Shown here piece after piece: positions 8,403-16,633 of a stretch of DNA of 64,000 bases (the stretch's first letter is position 1; each line of letters begins with the position of its first letter). The position numbers and the translations under genes were made by a program. This stretch comes from Rhizobium jaguaris (GTDB lineage Bacteria; Pseudomonadota; Alphaproteobacteria; Rhizobiales; Rhizobiaceae). Under the pieces are notes generated by a model. That model did not search any database. It saw only the letters and a program-made list of their open reading frames with translations, and was not told the origin of the DNA. The DNA lies in contig NZ_CP032695.1 of the NCBI RefSeq assembly GCF_003627755.1, forward strand, positions 2,232,001 through 2,296,000, given 5' to 3'.

Positions 8403-9434
8403 TCAGTTGTTCGCGGGCATATTATACGGCGTGATAATTTCGACTGCGGATAGTACCGCCGGCGCGGCACGTTCTTTCACCAGACCGCTCATAATTGCCC
8501 GAAATGCCGAACGCGCATCCGTTCGCAGGTCGTGATGCAACACGAAACCGATCTTGCCCGCAGCAAGCAGTGCGCGATTGTCGGCATCGAGATCATGCGC
8601 GACAAAAATGCGGATTTCCCTCCCAGCCTCTTCGAAGGCGGCGAGCACGGCCCTGTTTCCGCCACCGATGGAATAGACCGCATTGATCATCGCATCCGCC
8701 GCGATGGCACGAGCGGCAAGGATCCCAGTGGCGGCATCGGCGCCGTGACCTTCGCTGATCTCGGCAACGCCGATCTCAGGATAGCGCTCGCGAAGAACGC
8801 GGCGAAAGCCTATCTCCCGCTCCTCCTCGCCGCGAAAGCGGCCGCTCGACAGTGTCACAAGCACCCTGGCGGCGGCTCCATCGAAGCGGTTGCCGATAAG
8901 GTAGGCCGCCGTCTCCCCAGCCGCGCGATTATCGGCGCCGGCGTAGACCGCACGGGAAGAATTCGGCAGGTCCGTCACCAGTGTGACGACGGTGATGCCG
9001 GTTTTGGTCGCGCGCTCGACCGCAGCAGCAATCTCGGGAATATCCGGAGCCTTCAGCACAATTCCATGGGTGCCGCGCAGCCGGATGCGATCAAGCAGTT
9101 GCACCAATTCAATGGGCTTCATGATTTCTGCGAAATGAAACCGGCAGCGAAAAACCGTCGGCAGAAAGGTCGTCACTTCTGCTTCGAAGGCGGCACGCAC
9201 GGCGTCGGAAAAACGCTCCGGCGTCTCCATGACGATATCGATCGCCAGTGTCCGTCCGCTCGCTGTGACACCCGCCTGCTGCTTTTCCAACTCGGCAATC
9301 GCCGCCTTCACCCGCATCTCGGTCTGCCGCCGCACGCCTGCCCGTCCGTTCAGCACCCGGTCGACAGTGGCGGTGCTGAGCCCGGCTTGGAAAGCGATGT
9401 CCTTGACGAGAAATGGATGTGACACGAGGTTCAT
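8403..9434 (-). CDS. LacI family transcriptional regulator
   Basis: A 343-residue regulator. The N-terminal helix-turn-helix FLVKDIAFQAGLSTATVDRVLNGRAGV (residues 8-34) is followed by a hinge and a periplasmic-binding-protein domain of the ribose/galactose type (from about 60). The frame is open to 9533, but the ATG at 9434 gives the canonical LacI start. It is divergent from the PhyH-type dioxygenase gene (start 9520) and stands at the head of a region with a ribose-type ABC transporter, so its ligand is probably the transported sugar or a derivative. A short dyad CGGCA-TC-TGCCG (9474-9485) lies in the shared promoter. Confidence 0.88.
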   Translation of the reverse strand: MNLVSHPFLVKDIAFQAGLSTATVDRVLNGRAGVRRQTEMRVKAAIAELEKQQAGVTASGRTLAIDIVMETPERFSDAVRAAFEAEVTTFLPTVFRCRFHFAEIMKPIELVQLLDRIRLRGTHGIVLKAPDIPEIAAAVERATKTGITVVTLVTDLPNSSRAVYAGADNRAAGETAAYLIGNRFDGAAARVLVTLSSGRFRGEEEREIGFRRVLRERYPEIGVAEISEGHGADAATGILAARAIAADAMINAVYSIGGGNRAVLAAFEEAGREIRIFVAHDLDADNRALLAAGKIGFVLHHDLRTDARSAFRAIMSGLVKERAAPAVLSAVEIITPYNMPANN

Positions 9435-9473
9435 TCTGATGGTTTTTTGATGGATTCGTGATCTATAACACAC

Positions 9474-9485
9474 CGGCATCTGCCG
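9474..9485. promoter_or_regulatory. Short palindrome in the lacI/phyH divergent promoter
   Basis: CGGCA-TC-TGCCG, a perfect 12-bp dyad located midway between the LacI-type regulator start (9434) and the dioxygenase start (9520). LacI proteins bind palindromes with central symmetry; assignment to this regulator is a guess. Confidence 0.35.
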
Positions 9486-9519
9486 TATAGTGGCTTCATC
9501 AGAGATGGAGGAACATCTG

Positions 9520-10713
9520 ATGAAAACCGACAATCTTCAGAAGCAGCGTGCCGACCGCGTCTGGCTGACCGAGGACGCCTGCGACCTTGGCGATTTCCGA
9601 GCGCTGGCTGAAAAGACCACCTCGCTTTCCGACTATCCAACCGCCGATCGCGTCGAGAAAAATGTCCTGATCTATGACAGCCGCAAGGTTCTGGCTGATA
9701 TTGCGATCCCACAAGGTCGTCGCGCCGTGCTCGCTGAAATCTGTGAGGCCTTTGGCGAGGGCCCGGGCGTCGTCGTCTTCAAACGTGCCTACGAGGATCT
9801 CTCCGTCATTGATCGCGCCAGCGCGATTTTCGACGATATCATCGAGCAGCAGCACCGCACGGCCACCGGCGGCGGGGATCATTTCGCCAAGCCTGGCGCC
9901 AACGACCGTATCTGGAATTCGCTGGAAAAACATTGCCTCGCCGATCCCGAAAACTTCGCGGAATATTACGGCAATGCCATTATCGCCATCGCAAGCGAAG
10001 CCTGGCTCGGGCCAAGCTATCAAATGACCGCGCAGGTCAATCGCGTCAATCCGGGTGGTGCAGCACAATCCGCTCACCGCGACTATCATCTCGGTTTTCA
10101 GTCGTCGAAGGTGATCGAGCAATTTCCGGCCCATGTGCACAGGCTTTCGCCCGTTCTGACGTTGCAGGGCGCAGTTGCCCATTGCGATATGCCGCTCGAA
10201 AGCGGGCCGACGCTTTTCTTGCCGCACAGCCAGACTTACGTGCCCGGCTATCTCGCACTGAAGCGTCAGGAATTCCGCGACTATTTCGATCGCAACCATA
10301 TCCAGCTTCCGCTCGAAAAAGGTGATGTCGTCTTCTTCAATCCCGCTCTCTTCCATGCGGCCGGCAACAACCGCTCGGCGGATATCAAGCGCGTGGCAAA
10401 TCTGTTGCAGGTTTCCTCCGCCTTCGGCCGCGCCATGGAGACGGTCAATCGCGAACGCATGAGCGTGCGGCTGTTTCCGGCGCTGAAAGCGCTGAAATCG
10501 GCAGGCAAGCTCTCCGAGACCGAAGTGTCGAACGCAATTGCCGCCTGCGCCGAAGGCTATTCCTTCCCCACCAACCTCGACCGTGACCCACCCCTCGGCG
10601 GCCTTGCCCCGAAGACGCAGGCTCAACTGATGCATGAGGCGCTACAAGAAAGCTGGAGCGACGAAGCTTTCACGAAAGCCCTCGCGGAACAGGCCGAGAA
10701 GAAACTGACCTGA
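9520..10713 (+). CDS. Phytanoyl-CoA dioxygenase (PhyH) family Fe(II)/2-oxoglutarate oxygenase
   Basis: A 397-residue protein with the double-stranded beta-helix oxygenase motif: SAHRDYH places metal ligands His186 and Asp188, and LFHAAGNN supplies the distal His279, followed by Arg (285/291) for 2-oxoglutarate. The family hydroxylates unactivated C-H positions of small molecules. The start at 9520 has a strong GGAGG site 9-13 bases upstream; the longer frame from 9490 does not. It is followed by an SDR gene, so hydroxylation and alcohol oxidation may be consecutive steps. It faces the LacI gene and so is probably inducible. The substrate cannot be told; context with a sugar-type ABC importer suggests a sugar- or polyol-like compound. 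Confidence 0.8.
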   Translation: MKTDNLQKQRADRVWLTEDACDLGDFRALAEKTTSLSDYPTADRVEKNVLIYDSRKVLADIAIPQGRRAVLAEICEAFGEGPGVVVFKRAYEDLSVIDRASAIFDDIIEQQHRTATGGGDHFAKPGANDRIWNSLEKHCLADPENFAEYYGNAIIAIASEAWLGPSYQMTAQVNRVNPGGAAQSAHRDYHLGFQSSKVIEQFPAHVHRLSPVLTLQGAVAHCDMPLESGPTLFLPHSQTYVPGYLALKRQEFRDYFDRNHIQLPLEKGDVVFFNPALFHAAGNNRSADIKRVANLLQVSSAFGRAMETVNRERMSVRLFPALKALKSAGKLSETEVSNAIAACAEGYSFPTNLDRDPPLGGLAPKTQAQLMHEALQESWSDEAFTKALAEQAEKKLT

Positions 10714-10746
10714 CGACCGCCAAAGGCACCGGCCATCCACCACACC

Positions 10747-10773
10747 AAAGCCTCTCGTATCGCGAGGGGCTTT
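10747..10773. terminator. Hairpin between the dioxygenase and SDR genes
   Basis: AAAGCCTCTCG (10747-10757) pairs with CGAGGGGCTTT (10763-10773) with one G-T pair and a 5-base loop. It lies 34 bases after the dioxygenase stop and 38 before the SDR start, so it may act as a partial terminator within the unit. Confidence 0.55.
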
Positions 10774-10810
10774 CCGCATATCGCATCAGACCATTCCGGG
10801 AGGAAACCAC

Positions 10811-11632
10811 ATGAGCACAGACTACAGCCGTCTCGACGGCAAGATCGCAATCGTCACCGGCGGTACCCAGGGGCTCGGCGCCACAATTGCCCGCCTCTTT
10901 GCCGAGCGCGGCGCCAAAGGCATCGTCATCTGCGGCCGCAACGAGGCGAAGGGCAAAGCCAAGGCGCAGGAGATTTCGGCCGCAACAAGCGCCGAAGTCG
11001 TTTACGTCAAAGCCGATCTCGGCAAGGTGGAGGATGCGCGCAATGTCGTGCACGTCTGTGACCGGACCTTCGGTCGCATCGATGCGCTGGTGAATGCCGC
11101 CGCCATCACCGATCGCGGCACAATTCTAGACACCAGTCCCGAGCTTTTCGACGCCATGTTCGCCGTCAATGTCCGGGCACCGTTCTTCCTGATGCAGGAA
11201 ACCGTCAAAGTCATGCGGCGCGAGAAGATCGAAGGCACGATTGTCAATATCGGCTCGATGTCGGCCAAAGCAGGCCAACCCTTCATCGTTGCCTATTGCG
11301 CCTCCAAGGGCGCGCTGGAAACACTGACGAAAAATACCGCCTACGCGCTGCTGCGCAACCGTATCCGCGTCAACGGCCTCAACATCGGCTGGATGGCCTC
11401 AGAAGGCGAAGACCGGATCCAGCGGGAATATCACGATGCGCCCGCCGACTGGCTGGAAAAGGCGGCAGCGAGCCAGCCCTTCGGCCGTCTGGTCGACCCG
11501 CAAGAAGTGGCCCGCGCCTGCGCCTATCTGTCGTCGGCCGAGTCCGGTCTCATGACCGGCTCGGTTATCTGTTTCGACCAGTCGGTCTGGGGTGCTTACG
11601 ACGGATCGCCGCATCCGATGGCCGCGCTTTGA
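10811..11632 (+). CDS. Short-chain dehydrogenase/reductase (SDR)
   Basis: A 273-residue classical SDR: TGGTQGLG at residues 16-23, NAAA in place of NNAG near 94, NIGSMSA (Ser) near 146 and YCASK near 159-163. The ending SVICFDQSVWGAYDGSPHP is longer than in fatty-acid-type SDRs and replaces the common GQVLxVDGG. The start has GGGAGGAAA directly upstream. It is downstream of the PhyH oxygenase and convergent with the ribose-type ABC operon. It probably oxidises the hydroxylated product or a polyol imported by that transporter. Confidence 0.85.
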   Translation: MSTDYSRLDGKIAIVTGGTQGLGATIARLFAERGAKGIVICGRNEAKGKAKAQEISAATSAEVVYVKADLGKVEDARNVVHVCDRTFGRIDALVNAAAITDRGTILDTSPELFDAMFAVNVRAPFFLMQETVKVMRREKIEGTIVNIGSMSAKAGQPFIVAYCASKGALETLTKNTAYALLRNRIRVNGLNIGWMASEGEDRIQREYHDAPADWLEKAAASQPFGRLVDPQEVARACAYLSSAESGLMTGSVICFDQSVWGAYDGSPHPMAAL

Positions 11633-11652
11633 AAAAAAACGCGAAAACAATC

Positions 11653-11672
11653 GGCGCGCGGGAATGCGCGCC
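11653..11672. terminator. Shared terminator between convergent genes
   Basis: GGCGCGC (11653-11659) and GCGCGCC (11666-11672) form a GC-only stem with a 6-base loop, between the stops of the SDR (+) and the ABC permease (-). A run of eight A bases lies just after the SDR stop at 11633-11640, which would be the U-run for minus-strand transcripts. Confidence 0.7.
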
Positions 11673-11691
11673 ATCTTCATTGAATATCGTG

Positions 11692-12663
11692 TCAGATCGT
11701 CGTGCGGATATGGCGCTCACGCCCGTAGAACGAGACCAAAACGACGATGATGAAGCCCAGGGCGGCCTGGACGGCTGCAGGTTGCAGACCGAGCCCGATC
11801 AGCAGCGTGTTGATCTCGGTCAGCACCAGCACACCGGCAATCGTGCCAAGGTAGCTGCCGCGCCCGCCGACTAGGGCAGCCCCGCCGACTACCACGGCGG
11901 CAATCGTCTGAAACAGATAGGGCTGCCCGACATCGCCATAGGCCGAACCGGTGAAGCCGAGCAACAGGACGCCGGCGACAGCCGCAAAAACGGCGCTGAT
12001 TGCGAAGGTTACGACCCACATGCGGACCGGATCAATGAGAGCGAGCGGCGCCGCGCCCGGATTGCTGCCGAGTGCATAGAGCCTGCGTCCGTAAGGCGAT
12101 CGGGCGAGCACCGCGATGATGCAGATCGTGAGTACTAGAATTGCCGGAACAATCCAGGGAAACGGCAGGGGACCGACCGAACCACCGATCGAAACGAAAT
12201 CCGAAACGGCCCGCGGTGCCGAACCGGAGGGAAAACCGGCCGTCCACAACAGCACGCAGCCCTGGACGACCATACCCGAGCCGAGGGTGACGATCAGCGG
12301 ATGGATCTCGAGCCTACGGGCCACATAACCATTGAAGGCACCGATCAGGATCGCAATTGCCACCACGATGAGGCAGACGACGCCAAAATTCCATTGTTCG
12401 CCATAGAGCTGCGCGGCCGTCACGTTGGCGAAACCGATGACAAAGGGAATGGAAAGATCGATGCCTCCGAGGATCACGACCAGCGTTTGACCGACACAGG
12501 CCACCGCCAGCAGCGAAGCAATGACGAGCATGGCGCGGATCGAAAAGGAGGAGGAATAGCCGTCGATCAGCACCGTGCCTGCCAGATGCAATAGTGCCGC
12601 GATCACGAAGGCGCCGAAAATCCTGCCGCCGGTGCTGCCGATAAAGCTCTTCAAGCTGGTCAT
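11692..12663 (-). CDS. Ribose-type ABC transporter permease (RbsC/AraH family)
   Basis: A 323-residue polytopic membrane protein of the BPD_transp_2 family, with roughly nine hydrophobic stretches. The GGIDLSIPFVIGFANVTAA segment (about residues 67-85) and VVVGGAALVGGRGSYLGTIAGVLVL near 260-285 are diagnostic for the CUT2 class. It overlaps the preceding permease by 4 nt (12660-12663) and is the last gene of the operon. It should form the translocation channel for a pentose, hexose or polyol with the 12660 gene. Confidence 0.9.
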   Translation of the reverse strand: MTSLKSFIGSTGGRIFGAFVIAALLHLAGTVLIDGYSSSFSIRAMLVIASLLAVACVGQTLVVILGGIDLSIPFVIGFANVTAAQLYGEQWNFGVVCLIVVAIAILIGAFNGYVARRLEIHPLIVTLGSGMVVQGCVLLWTAGFPSGSAPRAVSDFVSIGGSVGPLPFPWIVPAILVLTICIIAVLARSPYGRRLYALGSNPGAAPLALIDPVRMWVVTFAISAVFAAVAGVLLLGFTGSAYGDVGQPYLFQTIAAVVVGGAALVGGRGSYLGTIAGVLVLTEINTLLIGLGLQPAAVQAALGFIIVVLVSFYGRERHIRTTI

Positions 12664-13619
12664 AGCGCGCTCCCCTTGACGGCGCGTTCCTGTATCGCCG
12701 TCAAAACGACCGCAGCCACCAGGATGGCGCCGTAAGCGATCTGCAGGACATAGGTGGAAACATTGAACGATGTCAGCACGCTCTGCAGCAGGAAGATATC
12801 GATCGCACCGATCGCCGCACCGACAAGGCCGCCGCGACCGCCCGCGAGGCTGATGCCGCCGAGCGCGACGGCGGCGATGGCGATCAGCGTATAGGTCTGT
12901 CCGATATTCGGGTCTGCGGAGCCGATCAGCGCGGTCAGCATCAGCCCGGCGATGCTGGCAAAGACGCCGGTGATGACGTGGGCGACAAAGCGCACGCGGG
13001 TGACGTCCACCCCGGCAGTGTAAGCGGCGCGGTCATCGCTGCCGATCGCCATCAGCTGATCATAGTAAGGCAATCGCCGGATCAGCCACCAGGCAACCGC
13101 AATGACGGCTAATGGCAGAACCGAATAGGAACTCGACATGGCTTTCAGCCAGTCCGGAGCCGGACCGACGGGCGCCGGAAGGATCGTCAGAGTGACACCC
13201 GTCAGCACCAGATAGGTGCCGAGCGTGGCAACGATCGGCTGGATGCGAACGACGGTCGTCATGAAACCGTTGATCGCGCCGATGGACGCGCCGACGACAA
13301 GTGCTGCCGGAATGAGGACGAAGGGCGAGGAGATCCCCGCCGACAGAAACAGCGTCTGGATGACAATCGCGTTGACGAAACCCATAAGCGGCCCGACGGA
13401 AATATCGATACCGCCGCGACCGCCGAGGATGACCGGCGCGGAGGCGAGAGCAGCACCGATCAGCGGCGCCGCAAGACCGATCAGTGTTCCCCAGGCGGCA
13501 GGCGCGAAACGCGCCGGATTGAGATAGAGATTGATGGCGAGAAGCACGATCAGCAGAACGAGCGCAAAACCGGCGCTGCGCAGGATCGTCGATAGGGTCG
13601 ACAAGGGCCTCATGGTCAT
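12660..13619 (-). CDS. Ribose-type ABC transporter permease (RbsC/AraH family)
   Basis: A 319-residue CUT2 permease. GGRGGIDISVGPLMGFVNAIV and AVALGGISLAGGRGGLVGAAIGAIDI are the two conserved family segments. The start ATG at 13619 overlaps the stop of the upstream ATPase gene (ATGA at 13616-13619); the open frame to 13724 lies within that gene and is ignored. A second in-frame ATG two codons later is possible. Coupled translation with both neighbours indicates a stoichiometric complex. Confidence 0.9.
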   Translation of the reverse strand: MTMRPLSTLSTILRSAGFALVLLIVLLAINLYLNPARFAPAAWGTLIGLAAPLIGAALASAPVILGGRGGIDISVGPLMGFVNAIVIQTLFLSAGISSPFVLIPAALVVGASIGAINGFMTTVVRIQPIVATLGTYLVLTGVTLTILPAPVGPAPDWLKAMSSSYSVLPLAVIAVAWWLIRRLPYYDQLMAIGSDDRAAYTAGVDVTRVRFVAHVITGVFASIAGLMLTALIGSADPNIGQTYTLIAIAAVALGGISLAGGRGGLVGAAIGAIDIFLLQSVLTSFNVSTYVLQIAYGAILVAAVVLTAIQERAVKGSAL

Positions 13620-14359
13620 GCCGCCCGTCCGAACATGGCCGCGATGACGTTTTCGGTCGTCATGGTCTCTCCGCTCATTTCCGCCGCCACGTGATTTTCC
13701 CGGAAAACCAATACGCGCCCGCACAGCAGAAGGATTTCCTCGATTTCGCTGGACAGAATGACGAGCGCCATGCCTTCTCGCGCCAGCTCCCGGAAGACAT
13801 CGTAAAGAACATGGCGTGTCGCGACATCGACACCGCGGGTGGGATCGTTCAGCAAGAGCACACCGGGCTCCAGCGCCAGCGCGCGCGCCAGAAGCACCTT
13901 CTGCTGATTGCCGCCGGAAAGCGCGGTAATTGCAGCGGTCGGTTTCGGCGCGGAAATCGACAGTTTTTCGCGATAGGTCTCGTAGCGGCGACGGCGGCTG
14001 GCGAAGCTGATCAAGCCGAGACGGGCGTCACGCCCGACGGTCGAAATCGCAAAATTGTCGAGCACGGATTGCGTGGGAAAGATGCCTGTCGCCCGCCGGT
14101 CGCGCGGCAGATAGGCAACGCCGTTGGCGACGGCCTTGCGAAAACCGCCGATCGCCGTACTGCGGCCGGCCTTGTCCAGTAAGACTTCACCCGAAAAAGG
14201 CGCCTGCAACCCTGCGAGCACCTCAAGGAAACGCTCCTGCCCATGTCCGTCCAGCCCCGCAAGGCCGACGATCTCGCCGGGATGGATCGTTTGCGAAATC
14301 GGCGTTGCACCCTGGTGGATGACGACGCCCTTGGTTTCAAGCGAGATACGGTCAGGCAT
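13616..14359 (-). CDS. Sugar ABC transporter ATPase, C-terminal half (separate gene)
   Basis: A 247-residue protein that corresponds to the second cassette of RbsA/MglA-type tandem ATPases. It has the degenerate P-loop GLDGHGQE, typical of the second cassette, then YLPRDRRATGIFPTQSV, the signature LSGGNQQKVLLARAL and Walker B VLLLNDPTRGVDVATR. Its ATG lies 8 nt inside the end of the first-half gene, in another frame. In most relatives both halves are one protein of about 500 residues; here the halves sum to 492, so nothing appears lost. Either a working two-subunit version or a recent frameshift in the linker. Confidence 0.88.
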   Translation of the reverse strand: MPDRISLETKGVVIHQGATPISQTIHPGEIVGLAGLDGHGQERFLEVLAGLQAPFSGEVLLDKAGRSTAIGGFRKAVANGVAYLPRDRRATGIFPTQSVLDNFAISTVGRDARLGLISFASRRRRYETYREKLSISAPKPTAAITALSGGNQQKVLLARALALEPGVLLLNDPTRGVDVATRHVLYDVFRELAREGMALVILSSEIEEILLLCGRVLVFRENHVAAEMSGETMTTENVIAAMFGRAA

Positions 14360-15089
14360 CGGAAAGCTCCGCTGCGGTCTGCGGCGCCATGGCTTTGAGC
14401 AGGTCGGCGGGCGTCGACACGCCGCAATCTTCCGTCTTGACGACCTTGCCGCCGCGCAGGATCGAGATGCGGTCGGACAAGGACATGACCTCGTCCATGC
14501 GATGGGTGATGAACAGCAGCAGGCATCCCTCAGCCGCCAATTGCCGCATCAGCTTGAAGACCGATTCGCGATCGGCATAGTCGAGAGCCGCGGTGACTTC
14601 GTCCAGAATCAGAATCCGCGGTTTTCGCACCACGGCGCGCGCCAGCACGATGAGTTGCTGTGCCGCCAGCGGCAGCGAGCCGGCAGCAGCATCAAGCGGA
14701 ACCTCCGTCACCGCGAAACGGCCAAGAGCCGCAGCAGCGGTTTCCCGCCGCTTGTCCCGCGGGATACGGCGGCTGATCAGGCCGTCCAGGCCAAGAAGGA
14801 TGTTGTCGGTGACAGTCCGGTCAGGAGCGATCAGCACCTCCTGAAAAACGGTCGCAAAACCTACCCTCTGGAAATCGGCCGGCGCATTGCCGGCAAACGG
14901 CCGCCCGTCGAGGCGGATCATGCCGCCGTCCGGCTGAACGATGCCGGACAGCAGCTTGACCATCGTGCTTTTTCCCGAGCCATTCTCACCCAGGATCGTG
15001 TGCACCGTTCCCGCCCGGAAGGTGATCGTGGCTTCTGAAATGGCCACGGTCTCGCCGTAACGCTTCGAGACGTTTTCGATTTCCAGCAT
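14352..15089 (-). CDS. Sugar ABC transporter ATPase, N-terminal half (separate gene)
   Basis: A 245-residue ATP-binding cassette. It has an intact Walker A GENGSGKST (residues 34-42), Q-loop FQEV, Walker B ILILDEVTAALD and switch His in FITHRMDEV. The signature reads LPLAAQQL, degenerate as in many first cassettes of the RbsA/MglA family. It ends ...AAELSDA and stops while its last 8 bases contain the ATG of the second-half gene. The division lies in the inter-cassette linker, where separation would do least harm. Both catalytic sites of the dimer would need both gene products. Confidence 0.88.
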   Translation of the reverse strand: MLEIENVSKRYGETVAISEATITFRAGTVHTILGENGSGKSTMVKLLSGIVQPDGGMIRLDGRPFAGNAPADFQRVGFATVFQEVLIAPDRTVTDNILLGLDGLISRRIPRDKRRETAAAALGRFAVTEVPLDAAAGSLPLAAQQLIVLARAVVRKPRILILDEVTAALDYADRESVFKLMRQLAAEGCLLLFITHRMDEVMSLSDRISILRGGKVVKTEDCGVSTPADLLKAMAPQTAAELSDA

Positions 15090-15107
15090 TTCTCACTCGT
15101 GAAGGAA

Positions 15108-15136
15108 GGGATCGCAGGTACGAGGACTGCGATCCC
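15108..15136. terminator. Intra-operon hairpin after the binding-protein gene
   Basis: GGGATCGCAG (15108-15117) and CTGCGATCCC (15127-15136) form a perfect 10-bp stem with a 9-base loop, just downstream of the binding-protein stop and upstream of the ATPase. Such hairpins commonly raise the level of the receptor mRNA relative to the rest of an ABC operon. Confidence 0.7.
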
Positions 15137-15143
15137 ACATTGA

Positions 15144-16331
15144 TCACTTTGCGCAGGCATCCGGCGTTTTCGAATAATCCCAGCCGATGGTTGGCTTGGC
15201 ACCCGCAAAATAGGCGTCGAGCAGGTCTTCCGGCATCGGATCGGTCGGCGGGACCGGGAAGATCGAGACGGCATCCGGCGTCATGCAGTCCTTATACCAT
15301 TTTCCGAGATCGGCTTCATGGACGGCTGGGATCGGGATCATCAGCGTGTTGAGCTTCGGCTTTTGGCCGTCCAGCATACGGGCTCCGACGCGGAAGAGCG
15401 TCTGAGCCGTCCAGTGCGGCAGCAGCGCATGACCTTCGAAACGGTACTTGTTCGGATTCGCCTTCCAATAGCCGAGCGCGTCGCCGGTAAGCGAGCCGGT
15501 GATCAGAGGCGCGGGGCGTTCGGCCTGGGCGAAGGCTTCGGCGATGACACGGCTTTCGCTGCCCGTCGACCAGACGGCATCGATCTTGGCCGGGTTGGTG
15601 GCGATCGCCTGCAGGACGACGGTCTTGGTGACGTTGGCCGTCCAGTTGCCGTTGACGCTGCGCGCGACCTTGAGCTTCTTGTCCTCCGCCAGCGCCTTGT
15701 CGGCACCTTGGCGTTCCTGGGCAACGATCGGATGACCGGCAATGCCTTCGACCATCAGCACGTTGCCGCCGTTCGGAAGCGACTTGTTGATGGCCGACAT
15801 CATATCATAGCCCCAGCGGGCATAGTTGGAATCGACATTGATCGCATTCGGGCTTGTGACCGAACCGGCAGCGGTAATGAAGGGGATGCCTGCCTTGGCA
15901 GCGGCATCGACGGCGTCGTCGAGCGCGGTGGCAGAACCCGGAATAGACGTGATGATGGTGCACTTCTTGTCGATGAAGGCGCGGATCTGGTTGATCTGCT
16001 GGCTGACGTCATTGTTCGAATCCGACACCTCGAAGCTTGAGACGACCCCATCCTTGATCAGTCCGTCGACCAGGCGCTTCAGCTCCTTGGTCACCGTCAC
16101 ACGCCAGGGATTGCCCTGATAGGATTCCGAATGGCACCACTTCCAGGGCTTCGGCGGCGGGGTCCAGTTGTCCCACGCCGAGGGCAGGATCTTCTGCGGC
16201 GCGCCGTCGTATTGGGCTTTGAGCGGGTCCGGTAGCCCGCTGACCACCGAAGCCACATCTGCAGCATGCGCTTGGGCACCGATCGACAGGGCAGCGGCGA
16301 TCGCCGCCGCACCGGTCAGAACTCGTTTCAT
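15144..16331 (-). CDS. Ribose-type ABC transporter periplasmic substrate-binding protein
   Basis: A 395-residue secreted receptor. The signal peptide (residues 1-24: MKRVLTGAAAIAAALSIGAQAHA) starts at the ATG at 16331; a longer frame to 16391 spoils it. The mature protein has the Peripla_BP_4 layout: VSDSNNDVSQQINQIRAFIDKKCTIITSIPGS (first domain), PFITAAGSVTSPNAINVDSNYARWGYDM and IDAVWSTGSESRVIAEAFAQAE (second domain). At about 370 mature residues it is longer than ribose-binding protein, as is common for rhizobial CUT2 receptors. First gene of the operon binding protein-ATPase halves-two permeases, reading left from a promoter shared with the lactonase gene. Confidence 0.9.
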   Translation of the reverse strand: MKRVLTGAAAIAAALSIGAQAHAADVASVVSGLPDPLKAQYDGAPQKILPSAWDNWTPPPKPWKWCHSESYQGNPWRVTVTKELKRLVDGLIKDGVVSSFEVSDSNNDVSQQINQIRAFIDKKCTIITSIPGSATALDDAVDAAAKAGIPFITAAGSVTSPNAINVDSNYARWGYDMMSAINKSLPNGGNVLMVEGIAGHPIVAQERQGADKALAEDKKLKVARSVNGNWTANVTKTVVLQAIATNPAKIDAVWSTGSESRVIAEAFAQAERPAPLITGSLTGDALGYWKANPNKYRFEGHALLPHWTAQTLFRVGARMLDGQKPKLNTLMIPIPAVHEADLGKWYKDCMTPDAVSIFPVPPTDPMPEDLLDAYFAGAKPTIGWDYSKTPDACAK

Positions 16332-16633
16332 AATCGCTCTCCTCCACATGTTAAGCCAGCCCACGCCGGCTCGATTCCCTTGCACTCCCAAGAATGATCT
16401 TTGGAAAAAGGCGCATCGCGCTCGGCAGGCGATCGTGAAGCTTCGACTGCCATCCTCCTGAGCAGATACATCTTCTTAGGTGAATAGTCTTTTCACATAT
16501 GGAATAATTTGGCAAGTAGGATGAAAGGCGCTCGCTTCGTTCCCCAGCCGGCAGTATATCGTTCGGACGTTGGTTTGAGCGCGGCGGAAGCGGGGGTCGC
16601 GCGCAGGGATATCGGCTGCAGAGGAGGAATGCG
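16332..16633. promoter_or_regulatory. 302-base divergent promoter region
   Basis: This gap separates the binding-protein operon (-) from the lactonase gene (+). The centre (about 16,470-16,515) is AT-rich compared with its flanks and could hold both promoters. A purine-rich GAGGAGG ribosome site precedes the lactonase ATG. I see no convincing long dyad or small gene here. Confidence 0.4.

Noticed and set aside
9499..10635. Long minus-strand open frame opposite the PhyH oxygenase gene
   Set aside because: Antisense shadow; composition is Arg/Gly/His-rich and there is no ribosome site, while the plus frame has clear metal ligands.
14352..14359. Simple sequencing error at the split ATPase
   Set aside because: Not rejected outright, but the overlap places a good ATG at the start of a full second cassette and no homopolymer lies at the junction, so I keep it as a real split pending read evidence.
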